Below, piece after piece: positions 25,192-37,300 of a stretch of 64,000 nucleotides of DNA. The translations under genes were made by a program, and so were the position numbers. The first letter of the stretch is position 1; each line of letters starts with the position of its first letter. Below the pieces are notes generated by a model. The model ran no database searches and was not told the DNA's origin. It was given only the letters and a program-made list of their open reading frames with translations. This stretch comes from Otis tarda (lineage: Eukaryota; Chordata; Aves; Otidiformes; Otididae): the NCBI GenBank assembly GCA_026413225.1, contig CM048572.1, positions 5,766,001 through 5,830,000 of the forward strand, read 5' to 3'.

Positions 25192-25393
25192 ATGGCGGCC
25201 GGGCCGGGCGGCGGCCCCGGGGCCCCCAGCGAGGCGGAGGCAGCGCATCTGTGCCGCAGCCTGGAGGTGGGCACCGTCATGACCCTCTTCTACTCCAAAA
25301 AGTCGCAACGACCCGAGCGGAAAACTTTCCAGGTGAAGCTGGAAACGCGGCAGGTCACCTGGAGCCGCGGGTCCGAGAAGATCGAGGGAGCGG
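25192..25393 (+). CDS. PLCG1: PLCG1 exon 1, start codon
   Basis: The ATG at 25192 gives [20 protein letters not shown], then [19 protein letters not shown] and the start of the PH domain ([17 protein letters not shown]). Human starts MAGAASPCANGCGPGAPSDA, so this is 5 residues shorter before the conserved GAPS. This ATG is chosen by homology. Base -3 is C, a weak Kozak position, with G at +4. The frame stays open far upstream, so the sequence alone does not set the 5' limit. Donor GTGAGC. Confidence 0.93.
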
Positions 25394-28300
25394 GTGAGCG
25401 CGGGGCGGGGGAGCGGCCGGGAAGGGCGGGCGGGATGGGGAGGAAAAGGCTCCGGATCCCGCGGGGCCGTGGGTGCGGGGCGGCCCCGGCTGTGAGCTGC
25501 CGTTCGCTGGCTGGGAAAGGAACGGGGGGGGGGGGAATAAACCAAACCGCGGCCCCTCTGTGCCCCGCATCTCCCCGCGGGGCGGCGGAGGAGGGGTCCG
25601 GTTGCTGCCGTCGCCGCCTCCCCCAACTTTCTGCATCTCCCTTCGGCCCCCCCAACCCGGGACAAGCGGGGTGCCCTGGCTGACAGCCCCGGGCCGCCGT
25701 CGGGAGCCGGGAAAGGAAGCAAGGTTGGCCTGAGCCCCGTCGGGGCCGCACCTCGGATGCAACAGATGAGGTGAAACGGCAAGGGCAAAAAGCAGCAAAA
25801 CCAACCCAAAGCGCCGTAATTCCCTCCGCTTCCCGTCTCCCCCGCGCGCCTCCGGGTCAGGTGGAGCGGGCTCGGCGTGCACCCCGCAAACCTGCTCCAC
25901 AGCTGTGGGTGCCGTCACGGGCAGAGTGGGCTCCTGCTTCCCACCCGTGGCGTGGACCTCTCGCAGGGGACGAGATGGGTAGGAAACGGGAGCATGGAAC
26001 TGCAAAGATGAGTGGGAACGGGAGTGAGAGCGGGGAGGTCCCACACGGGGAAGCTTTTCACCTCCGTGCCGGTTTCCTACATTTCTGCTGTTTCTTTTAA
26101 ATTACCTTTCCCGCGCCAGCCTGAGGACAGTTTCTCTGTTCGAGGCTGGAGGTGAGGAAGAGGGGATGCGGACGAACGTGATGTGATGGAAGCCCTGGGG
26201 AGTAGCAAAGCCATGGAGGGGTCATCGTCTCTCCTGGCGAGTGCTGCCGGCCCAGGGTGGAGAGGTTGGGTGCTGTCAGTGTGGGCAGGGGCTCAGGTGG
26301 AGGAAGGAGGGGGGATGATTGTCACATCTCTGGCAGGACCACAGAATGCTGGTGCTTCCAGTTCAGGGCTTTGGTTTGCCTTAAGACCCTTGGAGTCCTC
26401 TAGCTTCTGCCCAGCGCCGTCTCCAGCCAGATCTGGAAGGAGCCTTGGGCACCGTTAGCATCACTGGGACATGAAGCTCCCCGACACCTTTTCCAGCATG
26501 GCCTCTGGGAGCTCTGAGAGAGCAGAGAGCGGTGCTCCGTTAGCCCTGGGTTTAAGTTGTTCTTAAATTAAGGCAAAGCACCCGTTTCCTTGCACTGGTT
26601 TCTGGCAGCGTCTACAGACCGCGTGGGTCCGTGGCCCATGATGGGACAGAGGTCCCACCAATGTCCAACGCGGGCAATTGTTCCTGGGGGCAGAGCTGAA
26701 CACATGCTGCCGTCCTTGCAAGGCCGGGATCTTGGCTTCGGGGAAATTTGGAGAACTTTAAACTTTGGTACCAAAACTGCGGTGGTAACAACGATGATAA
26801 TGTGGCTGCGAGGACTTTTTGTGCTGTGCGGATCTGTAAAAGCAGAGAGTGTGTCCCAGGGACCGAGATGATCAAATTGAAAAAATAATAAAATCCACAG
26901 GTTTCTAGCGAGAGAAAAGGAAGGGCTGGGGAACATGGGACAGCCACTTCCTTCGTGTTCCTTTAAACGTCACAGTGGAAAGTTACTTAGGGCTCCTCTG
27001 CTGCTCTGCAGGCGAGTTGGGCGGCTGGTGGCCATGTTCTCGGGGTTCCCTGGTGTGTGCCTCCCAGCACGCATGACGTTCCCGCAGCGCGTGCAACCCT
27101 CCGGAGAGGCAAGGTGGGCCGTGCTGGAGAGAGAGGACGTTAGCCTGAAGAGCTGCCGTATCTTCAGCCCCATCTCTCTGATGCCGGATGCTTTCCCCAC
27201 AGCCTCCTCTCTGCTCCTGAGCATCTCACCCTGTTCTCAGTCCCTGGTGCCATCCGGCACCCTCAGCAGCACCCATCCTCTCGCCCCTCTGCCTTCGCGG
27301 GGCTGGGAAGCGGAGCTTTTGCTTTAACATTTCCTGGACAGAAGCATGGGAGCTCCAGGTGGAAATATCGCCTTGTGTACACAAATAGTGACTGTGTATC
27401 TAGGCAGGTGAGGCAAAGCCACGCGATCAGTGGCCGGCAACCTGGTGTTGCTGGCCAACTTCCCTATTTTTTATCTGGATGTGGAAAAAGGATGCCTGGG
27501 AAAACCCAGGTGAGTGACAGCCCCACTTCACGTGGCAGATACGCTGATGTATTCCCCTCCTGGCTCATCCCCTCCTTGAAGATCCGCCTTTGCTGGCACA
27601 GCATTCACATGGCCATGGTGGGAACCAGAGGGGGAAGCGATCTGGGGCTGAGCGAATCACTTTTTCAGTGCAGGGTAGTTTTAACCATGAGCAGTGGCTG
27701 ACCCAGTTCTCCCCTTGAAGACAAGCCATGCTGGCGTGGGGAGCGGGAGGTTCGGGCTGGCAGGAGGATTGGGATTTGCTTTTCGTGGTGGTCCCGGTTT
27801 GGCCCTGACTTGCAATATGCATATGCAGTATGAACGAATGTTCTTGTGTTTCTTGAGATATGGAGACCAGCAAGGAGCTTCAGAACCCCCTGGACACAAG
27901 TTAGTTGTCTGAGTAGGAACTATCCTGGGTTTTTATCCATTTCAGAACAGGTGGTTATCCACGGTACATCACACATAGAGGTCTTGGACTCAGGGCATGT
28001 CTGTGTAGATGGCCATGTCTTAGAGAAGTATCCGTCTCCATGTACACCCCAGCGTGGAGGATCTTTGCTCCATTCTCTGCACCTGGTGGGTTTTGCAGGA
28101 ATGAGATGTGTATTTGTCTCAAAGGAGGGGTGGGCAATGCTGGAGGACCTGGCTCCATCACTGACCTCGTTGGGAAGAGCACAGCCCACATGGCTGCAGC
28201 TCAGGAAGCCTCTTGCTGTGTGGTAGGCAGTGGGCAAGGGGATGGAGGGTCAGTTGGCTCCTCTCCGTGTGGCCTCAGGCGCGTGGGCTAAAGCTGTGGT

Positions 28301-31300
28301 GTACCAGGAGGAGAGGGCTCCTGGGCACTGTCACAGTCATCATTCTTTGGTGTGGTGCCGCTCGTTTCAGAGCTCCCCAGGATCTGTGGGTGCTTGTCTT
28401 TCAGTGCTTCTGGTCTCTTCTGAACTCTGGGTGGCTGCAATAGTCAACCAGTTGTCTGCCTGGACCTTCATGAAAAGCTATGTGGTGGTGGTGGTGCTTG
28501 GCTTTCTGGTGCATGCTGACCAGAGGGGAGCAGAGCTGGAGCAGGCTTCAGGTCACCCTGCTGCTGGAGAGGAGCGTGCCTGGAGGGAAGTCCAGGGAGA
28601 CCCCCATCCTCCGTGCCTTCGACACCCCAGCAGCAGCGTGCTCTTGGTCCAACAGCTTCTCCCTAGAGTCATAGAATCACAGAAGGGTTTGGGTTGGAAG
28701 GGACCATTAAAGCCCATCCAGTCCAACCCCCCTGCAAGGAGCAGAGACATCTCCAACCAGATCAGGTTGCTCAGAGCCCCATCCAACCTGGCCTGGAATG
28801 TTTCCAGGGACGGGGCATCATCCCTGACTGAACAGGTATGTCACTGCCAGCTCCACTGGCCGCACTGGTTGTGCTCGGAGGTGATGGGACATCTGTTATT
28901 TCCAATTACTTACCGGAGCGAGTGGGATCTGCGCTGGTCTGTTGGCACGTAAGGACACAAAGCCCTTAGTGTTGCACAGCATCTCTTCCCAGCGGTGAGA
29001 TTGGACCGGAGGGATGCTGGCCGGGGAGCAACTTGTGTTTGATGGGTCAGGAGACATCACCACATGCACTGTAGATGTACCAGCAACCAGCCAGCTTCAG
29101 ACTGCCCAGCCTCAGGTTCTTCCTGCCCGTGAGCCGGGAGGTGCTGGGGTCCTGGTACGTTGGCGTGACCTTGTCTGTTAGCTGTCAGCGTCCGTGTCCC
29201 CCGCTCCTCGCCGCCGCGTGCGGCTCTGACTCGGCAGTGGGCAGAGCACGGGCTCCGGCTGGCCGGGCTCCCAGATGAAGAACCTCTTCTGTGGGAAGGG
29301 GCCCATCTCCTGCTCGTCGTTAAGCTCTCCACGGAGCGCCGTGGCTCGCGAGGAGCAGAGCCGGCTGAGGAGCGGGGTGCAGACCCGCCTGTGCAGGAAG
29401 CCTTTGCTTCGAGAAGCGGTCGCCTCCTTCTCCTGTGCTTTTTCAAAACTGAAACCGTACAAAATGCAATCCTGGTTTGTGCAAAAAAAAGGTCATTTTT
29501 TTTTTCCAATTAATATTTGTTTTTACCCAAAAGGCTTTCAGCCAGCTCTGATTACCAATGCACTGCGTTCTTGCTGATGAGCTCTGCCGAGGGCCTGGCT
29601 GTTACGATGGGAAGAGCTCTAATAATTTTCTATTCTTTTTGTTAGTCTTCCAAAGCGAAGTAGAGCTAATCCCTCGAGTCAGTTGTCTTTTATGCATTTT
29701 TTTTTTAAAACTTCCTGCGTTACGTAATCCTTTTTTTAATATAAAAGGGTCTTGCATTCATAACTTCATATGCTGGGGGGTTATAGGGCAGCTCTTAATT
29801 GATGCGTTTGCCTTGAAACACGTCAGGAAATTCAGAGAGTTTGCTCCGAGAGCGAGCTGAAAATTCGGAGCAGATGTTTGTTTTATAGGGGAGAGAGGAG
29901 GAGGGGGAAAAACCCACCTCGAAAAAACCCTGGTTGCATTCTTGCTTTCGGTGAAGTGAGCCCAGTCCCATGGAGGTGGAGAAAAGCCGTCGCCTGCGTG
30001 AAAGAAAAGACAGGAACTGTAAAATAGTGACGCAAAGTGGCTCTGAGGGGTGGCTCGGACTCACCTCAGTCTTTCCAGCTACCTGTCTCTTTCATTAGTC
30101 CACCGAGGCACAGCTTTTTTTAAATTTTTTTTTTTTTTTTAATTTTTTTTTGAAGCCATGTGAAGAAGCTGAGGAGCTTGGAGCTCTGGAGAAGCAAGCA
30201 AGCAAGCCAGGAATGGCTTTCAAGGGTGAACACACTTCACAGTGGGATCCTCTTGGGGTGCAGGACGGGTCCCCCTCCTGCTCCACCGCCCCACGGCCGC
30301 AGGATGCGGCCCCCCGCGCCAGGCAGGGGCTGGGAGGGGGGAGCTCGCCCCCGAGGCGCCTCGAGCAGGGGGTTGCAGAAATTGGTGGTGTGGGAAGGTG
30401 AGAGCGTGGCTTGTGACCGTCGTAACGGTTTAAGCTTCCCCTGCTGAAGCTCTGCCGTGGGAGTTTCTCAAGTGAAGGGGTTTTTTGTGCCGTTACCGGT
30501 CCCCTTCCTGCTCACTCCTGCTCTGCTCCCTCTTCACCTCCAAACTGCGACGGCCTCTTTCCCTCGCTGTCCATCCCTTTGCCATCTCCTTTCTCTTCTC
30601 GGTAGCGTCTTCCAGGAGGACCCGGTTAGAAGACCCCTACTCGTGCAGTAGTAGGACACATCACAAATTGCCTCCTCCCTCGGTATCTCAAAAGCTTCTG
30701 TGTGACCTGGAGATCATCTAGAGGTTAGCCGTGCTCCGCTGCGGTACCTGCCCCCACGTAGCCCATCCATCCGGTTCCTTCGCTTGCCAGTCAGCCACGT
30801 GGAAGGGATTGGCTTACGGGTTTTAAGCTCACTAATTAAAACATGCTGGAGAGGTTTTGCGTAGTGTCGGACTGATTGCTTCTCAGCTACGCCGAGGGCC
30901 TGGGCGCTCTGGGTTTTTTGGGGCAGAAGCACCGCGGCTTGGCGCTCTCCCTGCGGGCAGCCGCGTTGGCTGGACACCACTTGTGTGGTGAGAGGAGCAT
31001 CTCGAGTGAGCTGGGTCTGAACATCTGGCTTTACCGAGGAGCACCTCGCATGCTCGGTGCCGTCGCCTCCCATCTCCGGGGGCAGTTTCGTCGCACGATT
31101 TCGTACAGGGCTGTTTAACGTGCCCCGTCCCCGAGCTGAGCCAGCAGTCGCCCAACTCAATCTGTGATCTTTTTACTGCTCTTTGTTTCAGCTGCCTTGC
31201 CGGCGCGGCGGGGGTAGTCACTCTTATCAGCGAGGCGTTTGCTCGGCTCCATTATCTAATCGCGGTGGTGCGTGCTGCGAACATCCCGAGCGCGTGCTGG

Positions 31301-34300
31301 CTGTTAGCGATGCCCATCGCCCGGCCCCGCGCCAGCAGGCCTGTGACCTTCTGCCTATCTCACAGATTGCAGATGGAGGAGAAGAGGCGTGCCTGCAGTC
31401 TCAGCAGGAGGCTGGGGGGCAGTCAGTGCTAAAGTCCCTGTCCCCGAGCAGCGCTAAGGTCCCCGTCACCAAGCGTTTTGTGTGGTAGAGCAGGCTGGAC
31501 CACTGAGTTGCCCCAGGGGTGCAGCCTTTTAAAAATTTTTGTGATCTTGGGTGCTGCTCTTTGGCTGGGACCTTCTCCTCCAGAGAGCAGCGGGACTGCT
31601 GCGTCCCTTGGAAAGTGACCCAAGTGACACTGCTGCACCGTGATGGGCAGCCTGGCCGGGATGTAAAACTTGTGAACGCTTGGGATGGAGCAGGAGCTCT
31701 GTGAGTACCAGCACTCAGTTCAGACTGCCTTATGGTTTTGGCTACATCACACAAGCTTCTGCTTCTGTCCTGCCCTGGACACCTGCAGCAGCTCAGCCCA
31801 TGGACGAGTGACTCCTGAAGATGCTGGAAGTGGAGCACGTGTGATGGTGTGTCTGTCCCCTCTGTCTCTGTCGAAGCGGGATCCTACTGGGGTTGATGGT
31901 TTGTGCTGAGCATCTCATCCATGCCATGAAACTGTCTGGCAGGAGCTGTGGGATGTCTTCCAGATCAGCCCGCCGTCGAGCACGGTGATTGCCAGCCCTG
32001 CGTGGCTGTAGAAATACAGGACCACACCGTTGGTGGGCAATGGCTCGTTAGGTGAAGGGGCCAACAGCCCTAGGCTCTGCTTAACGGCAGGTCAGCCAAA
32101 AGCTGGGCTGGTACTTTGGGCTCAGAGGTGCGTGACGGTGCTTCTCGGAGCCGGGTGGCCTTGCTGGGGCTGCAGCGAGCCCCTTGCGCTGCGTCCCCGT
32201 TCCCGAACTGCTGCAGGTTCGGTGGGACCTGCTGTAAAGCACGCGATGGAGGAGGGGTGCGAGGAGTCCAGGAAGAGCTTGCAGCATGCGGTGAGGAGGT
32301 CGATCGCAAAAACCTCGTACAGCTCGGAGTTTAAACCTTGCTATACAATCAAAAGAAATGTCTGAAGTCAGAGAAGACTTTTTTTTTTCTTTTCTAGTGT
32401 GCTCTGAGGTTTAAGGGTGGTAGAAATCAGAAATCAGTGGGGCTTAAATTTTCAAGTCTTAAAGCCCTTACAATGCTTTTGAAAAGTTATCCCCACGTCC
32501 TCCCTTCTTCCCCGCGGCCAAACAAGCCTGGAGAGCGGGTGGTGGGAGACGGCGCTGAAATAGAGCCGCTGGAAGGATGCCTGTCTGGAGCGGGATAAAA
32601 GGAGAAAGGTTTGTGTGTTCAGCAGATACCTGCAGCTGTACGGAGAACAGGATTTGGTACCTGACAGCCAGGGATGCTCACAGAGCCCTGCGACCGTCCC
32701 AGCGAACGTGGACCTGGGGGGCTGACTTGGCCATGGCGTTTGCTCCGGCCGCCCCTCTCCTGTGGGATCACCTGTGAGATGGCTTCGGTACCTTCATCCT
32801 CCTGCCCTGCACGGGGGTGGGTGACCTCGCGGCTTTTCCTCGGCTCTGCTGTCCTTGCTCATCTGTTCCGCCAAGCGTGGTTTCTCCGCTGGAGGCGTTG
32901 CATCAGGCAGCGGCGGGAGGGCGTCTCCCGGACTGGGGAGAGCCCTCGGGAGGGGGACACGGTGACAACGGCCATTCCCCAAGGGACTCCACAGCGCTGG
33001 AGAAAGCTTTCCTTCGAAATGGCTTCAAGCTTTAAGTTTTGAGGATTTTTCTGCCACACGGAGAGCTGTTTTACACGGAAAAAGCTTTTGGATGTTGATT
33101 CCGATGAGAAACTCCCTCATTTCTGAGAACTTTTTCCCTTTCTAAAGATCCCCCGGCACTGGAACTGCAGGCAGGGCTGTGTGCCGCTGCCCGATGGCTG
33201 TGCCGGGCTGGTCCCTCCTGGCCCAGCTCTCCTTATCTCCGGGCACCTTGCTGCCTCTTGACACATCCCCATCGCATACAAACACCTTGCTGTGTCGGAT
33301 GGCGAGAGGACACGTGATTGTGCTCATGTGGAGCACCCTGAGCACCCAAAAAGCAACACCCCCACAGCTGGAGTCTCTAGTAGAAGCTGGCAGCTCGAAA
33401 GCTGTAGAAATCAGCAGAGCTTTATGAAGCTGACATGCTCCAAAAAGTCTCTGTGATTTTCAGTTTGCTTTTCAGCTCCATCTCTGCTGCCTGTGTGGTC
33501 TGGTGGCTCCTCAGTCCCATTTGGAGCTGGGGGTCCTGAGCTGAGCTGGCTGGAGAGCTGTGGAAAGCCTTCCAGAGTTGGGAACAGACCTCTCCCATGC
33601 TTTTCTCTGCAGCTCCTACCTTCTGTTTGAAAAAACTTGTGGTTCTGAGGTTTCGGTCAATTGTTTCTTCTCGTGCCATTAATACGTTACCCCGTTGTGC
33701 GTCTGGCCACCCACAGGCAGGCGAATGCATACTGTTATTTTAAAGATTATCCCAGCGAAGGCTGTGGAACAGCACATGAGCTTCCATGAACGGGATGCTT
33801 TGCTGAGCTGACTTTGTCCGCTGGCCTTGAGAATGAAACGGCAGAAGGGCAGGACTGTGCCTTATGGGTTGTTTGTTCTCCCTAAGTTGTTAAAAATGCA
33901 TTTATTTTCTTTTTCTTGGAATGTGACTTTTTTTTTTTTTTTTTTTTTTTCATTTTTTCTGCCTTGACACACGAAGTCAGCACACCCAGAGCTGTGCCGG
34001 CTCAGCCCCATACGGGGGTGCGTGCGGGACTGCTGTCTTCCCGCAGATGTGGTCGCTGCTGCCTTCCCACCCATGGCCCTTGGGGGAGAGACCTGTGGGG
34101 TGAATTGTCCTCAGGGGTTGAGGTTGCCTTGGGTTGCCTTTTCCCTCTAGCTGTAAAACCTGTCACCCAGGAGCTGGATGCAGAGGAACCCTGCTGTGGT
34201 CCATCCCACTGTGCTACCAGGGTTGTGGTACCTGGAGGGATGGGTGCTGGAGGGCTACACGCAGCAATGCCATGGCTGCTCTGCTGCCTCCTGACACCAT

Positions 34301-37300
34301 GAGCCGCTCCAGTGCGGTGGTGTCCTGCTCTCCATCTCTGCTGGAGCTCCCATGACTCACGCTGTGGTGTGCCTTGCTCCTGGGCTTGTGCTGTGCACGG
34401 CCCCAGCCTGCTCCATGTGAGCCTCTCTCCGTGCTAGGGCTGGACCAGCCAGAGCTGGAAATCGTTGTCACTGAGAGGGGACATCAAGGAAGGCTGTCAC
34501 GGCTGTACCCCGTAAGGATGCTGGGTAGAGCAGCTGCACAAGAGTCTTTTTCCTGTTTACTTGCTCCCAGAAGTGCTGGGTGATGCGATTAAAAGACATC
34601 CCTCCTGCGTGCGCCGGTGCGTCCTTCATCCCTCCTCCTCGCCCTCTCTGGAGGGTGTCTCCGCACGTTTGGTCCCCAGCCCTAAGCCGCCGGGTCAGAT
34701 AACAGCGGTGGCTGGGGTGGGGGCTTGGTTGTGCTGGGAGCACGGGATGTCCAAGAGGACTTTAACCCCCCTGGCACCCTGCCCTGTCAATCTGCGCCCC
34801 ATAAATCTGCTTTCCAGCTGGCAGAGAGGTGGGGTTGGGGCTGGCTGGGATTGTTTGCTGAGCGTTCAGGTGCTGTCTGATGTGGTCCTTCTCAGCGTGA
34901 GCGAAGGGCAAAGCTCTCGTGCTCCCAGGCTGCGTCAGAACAGAAGCGGAGACTCTGCTGCCTTGTCTCTCCAAGCTGCTGTGCTTGGGTACCTCTGCCA
35001 GCGCCTGTCCCGCAGGCATCGCTCATCCGCCTCGGGTTCCTCTGGCCAGGATCCCGGGGTACTCTGGATACCCCATCCTCTTTCAAGCCTGCAGTCCTCG
35101 TCCTGCTAGTCCTTGCCATCTCACAGCCCTCCTCAACTTCAGAGGACCGAAAAGCTGTCCTGGGTCCCAGAGCAGACCCCGAGCGATGCTGGGCTCCGCA
35201 GGCTTGCTGGGCAGTGGGGAGCTGGCTCTGCTGGGACACAGCTTGGCTCTGTGTCCCAGCAAAGCAGCAGGAATTGTTTTATCTTTTTTTTTTTTTTTTC
35301 TTTCTTCCCCCTCTTTGGTGTCTCTTATGGCATTGGATGTCTTGTGTCAACCTGTCCTCAAGGTCTTGCTGCTGGTTGGAGCATGGTCGCCATAATCCCC
35401 AGCAGCTCAGGCTCTGGGGCATGTTACGGAAAGGCCTGGAGATGAGAGTGTGAAACTTTGAAGCATCGGCACATCAGGTTTGGTATGAACAGTGGAGCAG
35501 GTCTGTGTGCAAGCAGGAGGAGGTTTCCAGTTCTGGGGTCCAAATGAACCCCAGGTGAGGTCATTAAGAAAAAAACAAACCCAAGTGGTAGAGGAACCTG
35601 GTGTGAAGACCATCACCAAGAGCTCCTGCTTCTCTGACGTAAACTGAGCGTAACGTGTCCTGCTAGGGCGGTGTGTGGCTTAGGTAGGTTTTGCTCAATG
35701 CCTGGAGATCTTCAGTTGGATGGTGCTGTAAAAAGATGCCATTGACTCTTGCCTTGGTGATGGAAGGTGAAGCCAGCACCATCAGTGGCCCCATCGTGGT
35801 TAGGGCACATAGAGACAAACTGGTGAAAAAGGAAGAAGAGAGTAATTGTTTCTGTTTTCAACCATCTTAGGATAGAGGAGGTTTGATTTGACCTGCAGCT
35901 GCTCTGTTAACTCTCTCTGCCTCTTTCTGTGGTTCATGGCACGATGGGTGGAAGGGACTTCCATGGACAATCTGAGGAGGAGGAGATGCCTCAGCTACTC
36001 GCTGCATCATCAGTGGAGACGATACAGCCCTCTGGGGCCTCTCTCGTGGATAATGGCGTGTGGGGAGATCGAGGAGAGGGCACGCATCTGGAAATCACAT
36101 CTGTGCTTTAATGAATACTCAATCCTTCCTGTCTCAAAACAGCTTTTGAGTTGAGCGTGGTGGGGGAAGAGCTCGGGCTGCTGTGGTGACCTCAAATGGC
36201 TCAGCAGCAGATGGGATCTTTGTCTTATTCTCCTCCTCCTAACTTTACCCTGACGCTGAAGAGCTGAAGCCCTGGTAGGGGCAGGAACGAGCCATCTCCC
36301 TCCTGCCCACTGAATGTCCTGGCCAGCTGTCATCTTTGCTGTTAAATCGCTGTCACGGAAACTTGGTTGCATCATCTGGTGGGATGGGTGAAGACTGAGT
36401 CATGGCATCTGAGCATCACCAGCGTTTGCTGCCAGTGTGACAGATCTTTTCTGTCCTTTGGTTTTCACTCCTCGCCTTTGTCCTGGGGACAGTGTGTGGT
36501 CACTCTTGTCTCCATTTGCTTTGTGGTGGGGCGTGACTCCCTGGGCACTGAAGAGTCAAGAAGGCACCTATATTGGGTGCAAAAATCCCCAAAGAGCTCC
36601 AAGGAGAGCTTGCTGCTGTTGGAAACCCAGGTCCCCAGATCCACCTCTACCAGGGCTTCCTCACTGGTCCTGCCAAGCTCCTGGCTGTCGTGCTATGAGC
36701 TGTGCCTTTGACTGCCTTGTGCACTCAGGAACTGCTGGGTTACCATGTCTGCCCTTCTTTCCTGCTTGTTTCTTACCATTCTGCTTGGTGCCATCTCCTT
36801 CCCCTCCCTGGCAGCACTGGCAGTGGGTAGGAGCCCTCCAGCTGGCTGGGAGTCTGGGGATATCCGCGACCCTGTCAGCTCAAGCAGGGGGATGCTGCAC
36901 AGAAGTTCTCCCTGTTGGGCCTTTTGATGGGAGACACCTGCGCAGGGAGCAGCGTTCTTGAGCATCTCACCCCGTTCTGTGCTGGGTGCCCCTGTTGATC
37001 CGTCCCTGCCCTCTGCGGTACCTCTCAGATCTCCTGACCCAGGAGAGAGGGACAGCGGGAGAGACAGGCTGGAGGAGCTGTGCTCGCAGATCTTCAATTC
37101 CCCCATCCTCCCTCCATTTATTGTGCTCCCGTAAGATTATTGCATTTCTCACCCAGGCTGAGGGGGATGGAGTCCTCAATGCCGTGCAGGAAAAAGGTCA
37201 CCTTGGGAGTGGCTTACAGAGCCATCCCTAGACAGACCGTCTGTCCAGAAGCACCGGTGCCGAGCTTCCCCTTTCCGTTTGAGTCAGTGGAAGCTTGTGC

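Larger units (their letters stand above)
24600..25750 (+). promoter_or_regulatory. PLCG1: PLCG1 CpG-rich promoter region
   Basis: The block is very GC-rich and dense in CpG, surrounds PLCG1 exon 1 and continues into intron 1. It shows no convincing TATA box, typical of a broad housekeeping-type promoter. It contains a four-run G-quadruplex motif at 25006-25032, a pyrimidine tract at 25068-25133, a G12 run at 25524-25535 and an 18-bp direct repeat (24749-24766 and 25029-25046). The exact transcription start cannot be read from the sequence. Confidence 0.75.

Noticed and set aside
24244-25809. 521-codon open frame on the - strand across the PLCG1 CpG island
   Set aside because: The sequence is extremely GC-rich, where stops are rare. 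The translation is low-complexity Gly/Pro/Arg/Ala without a recognisable domain, and it lies antisense to PLCG1 exon 1.
33928-33950. Poly(T) as the tail of a retroposed gene on the - strand
   Set aside because: The flanking sequence shows no recognisable gene body and no target-site duplication.
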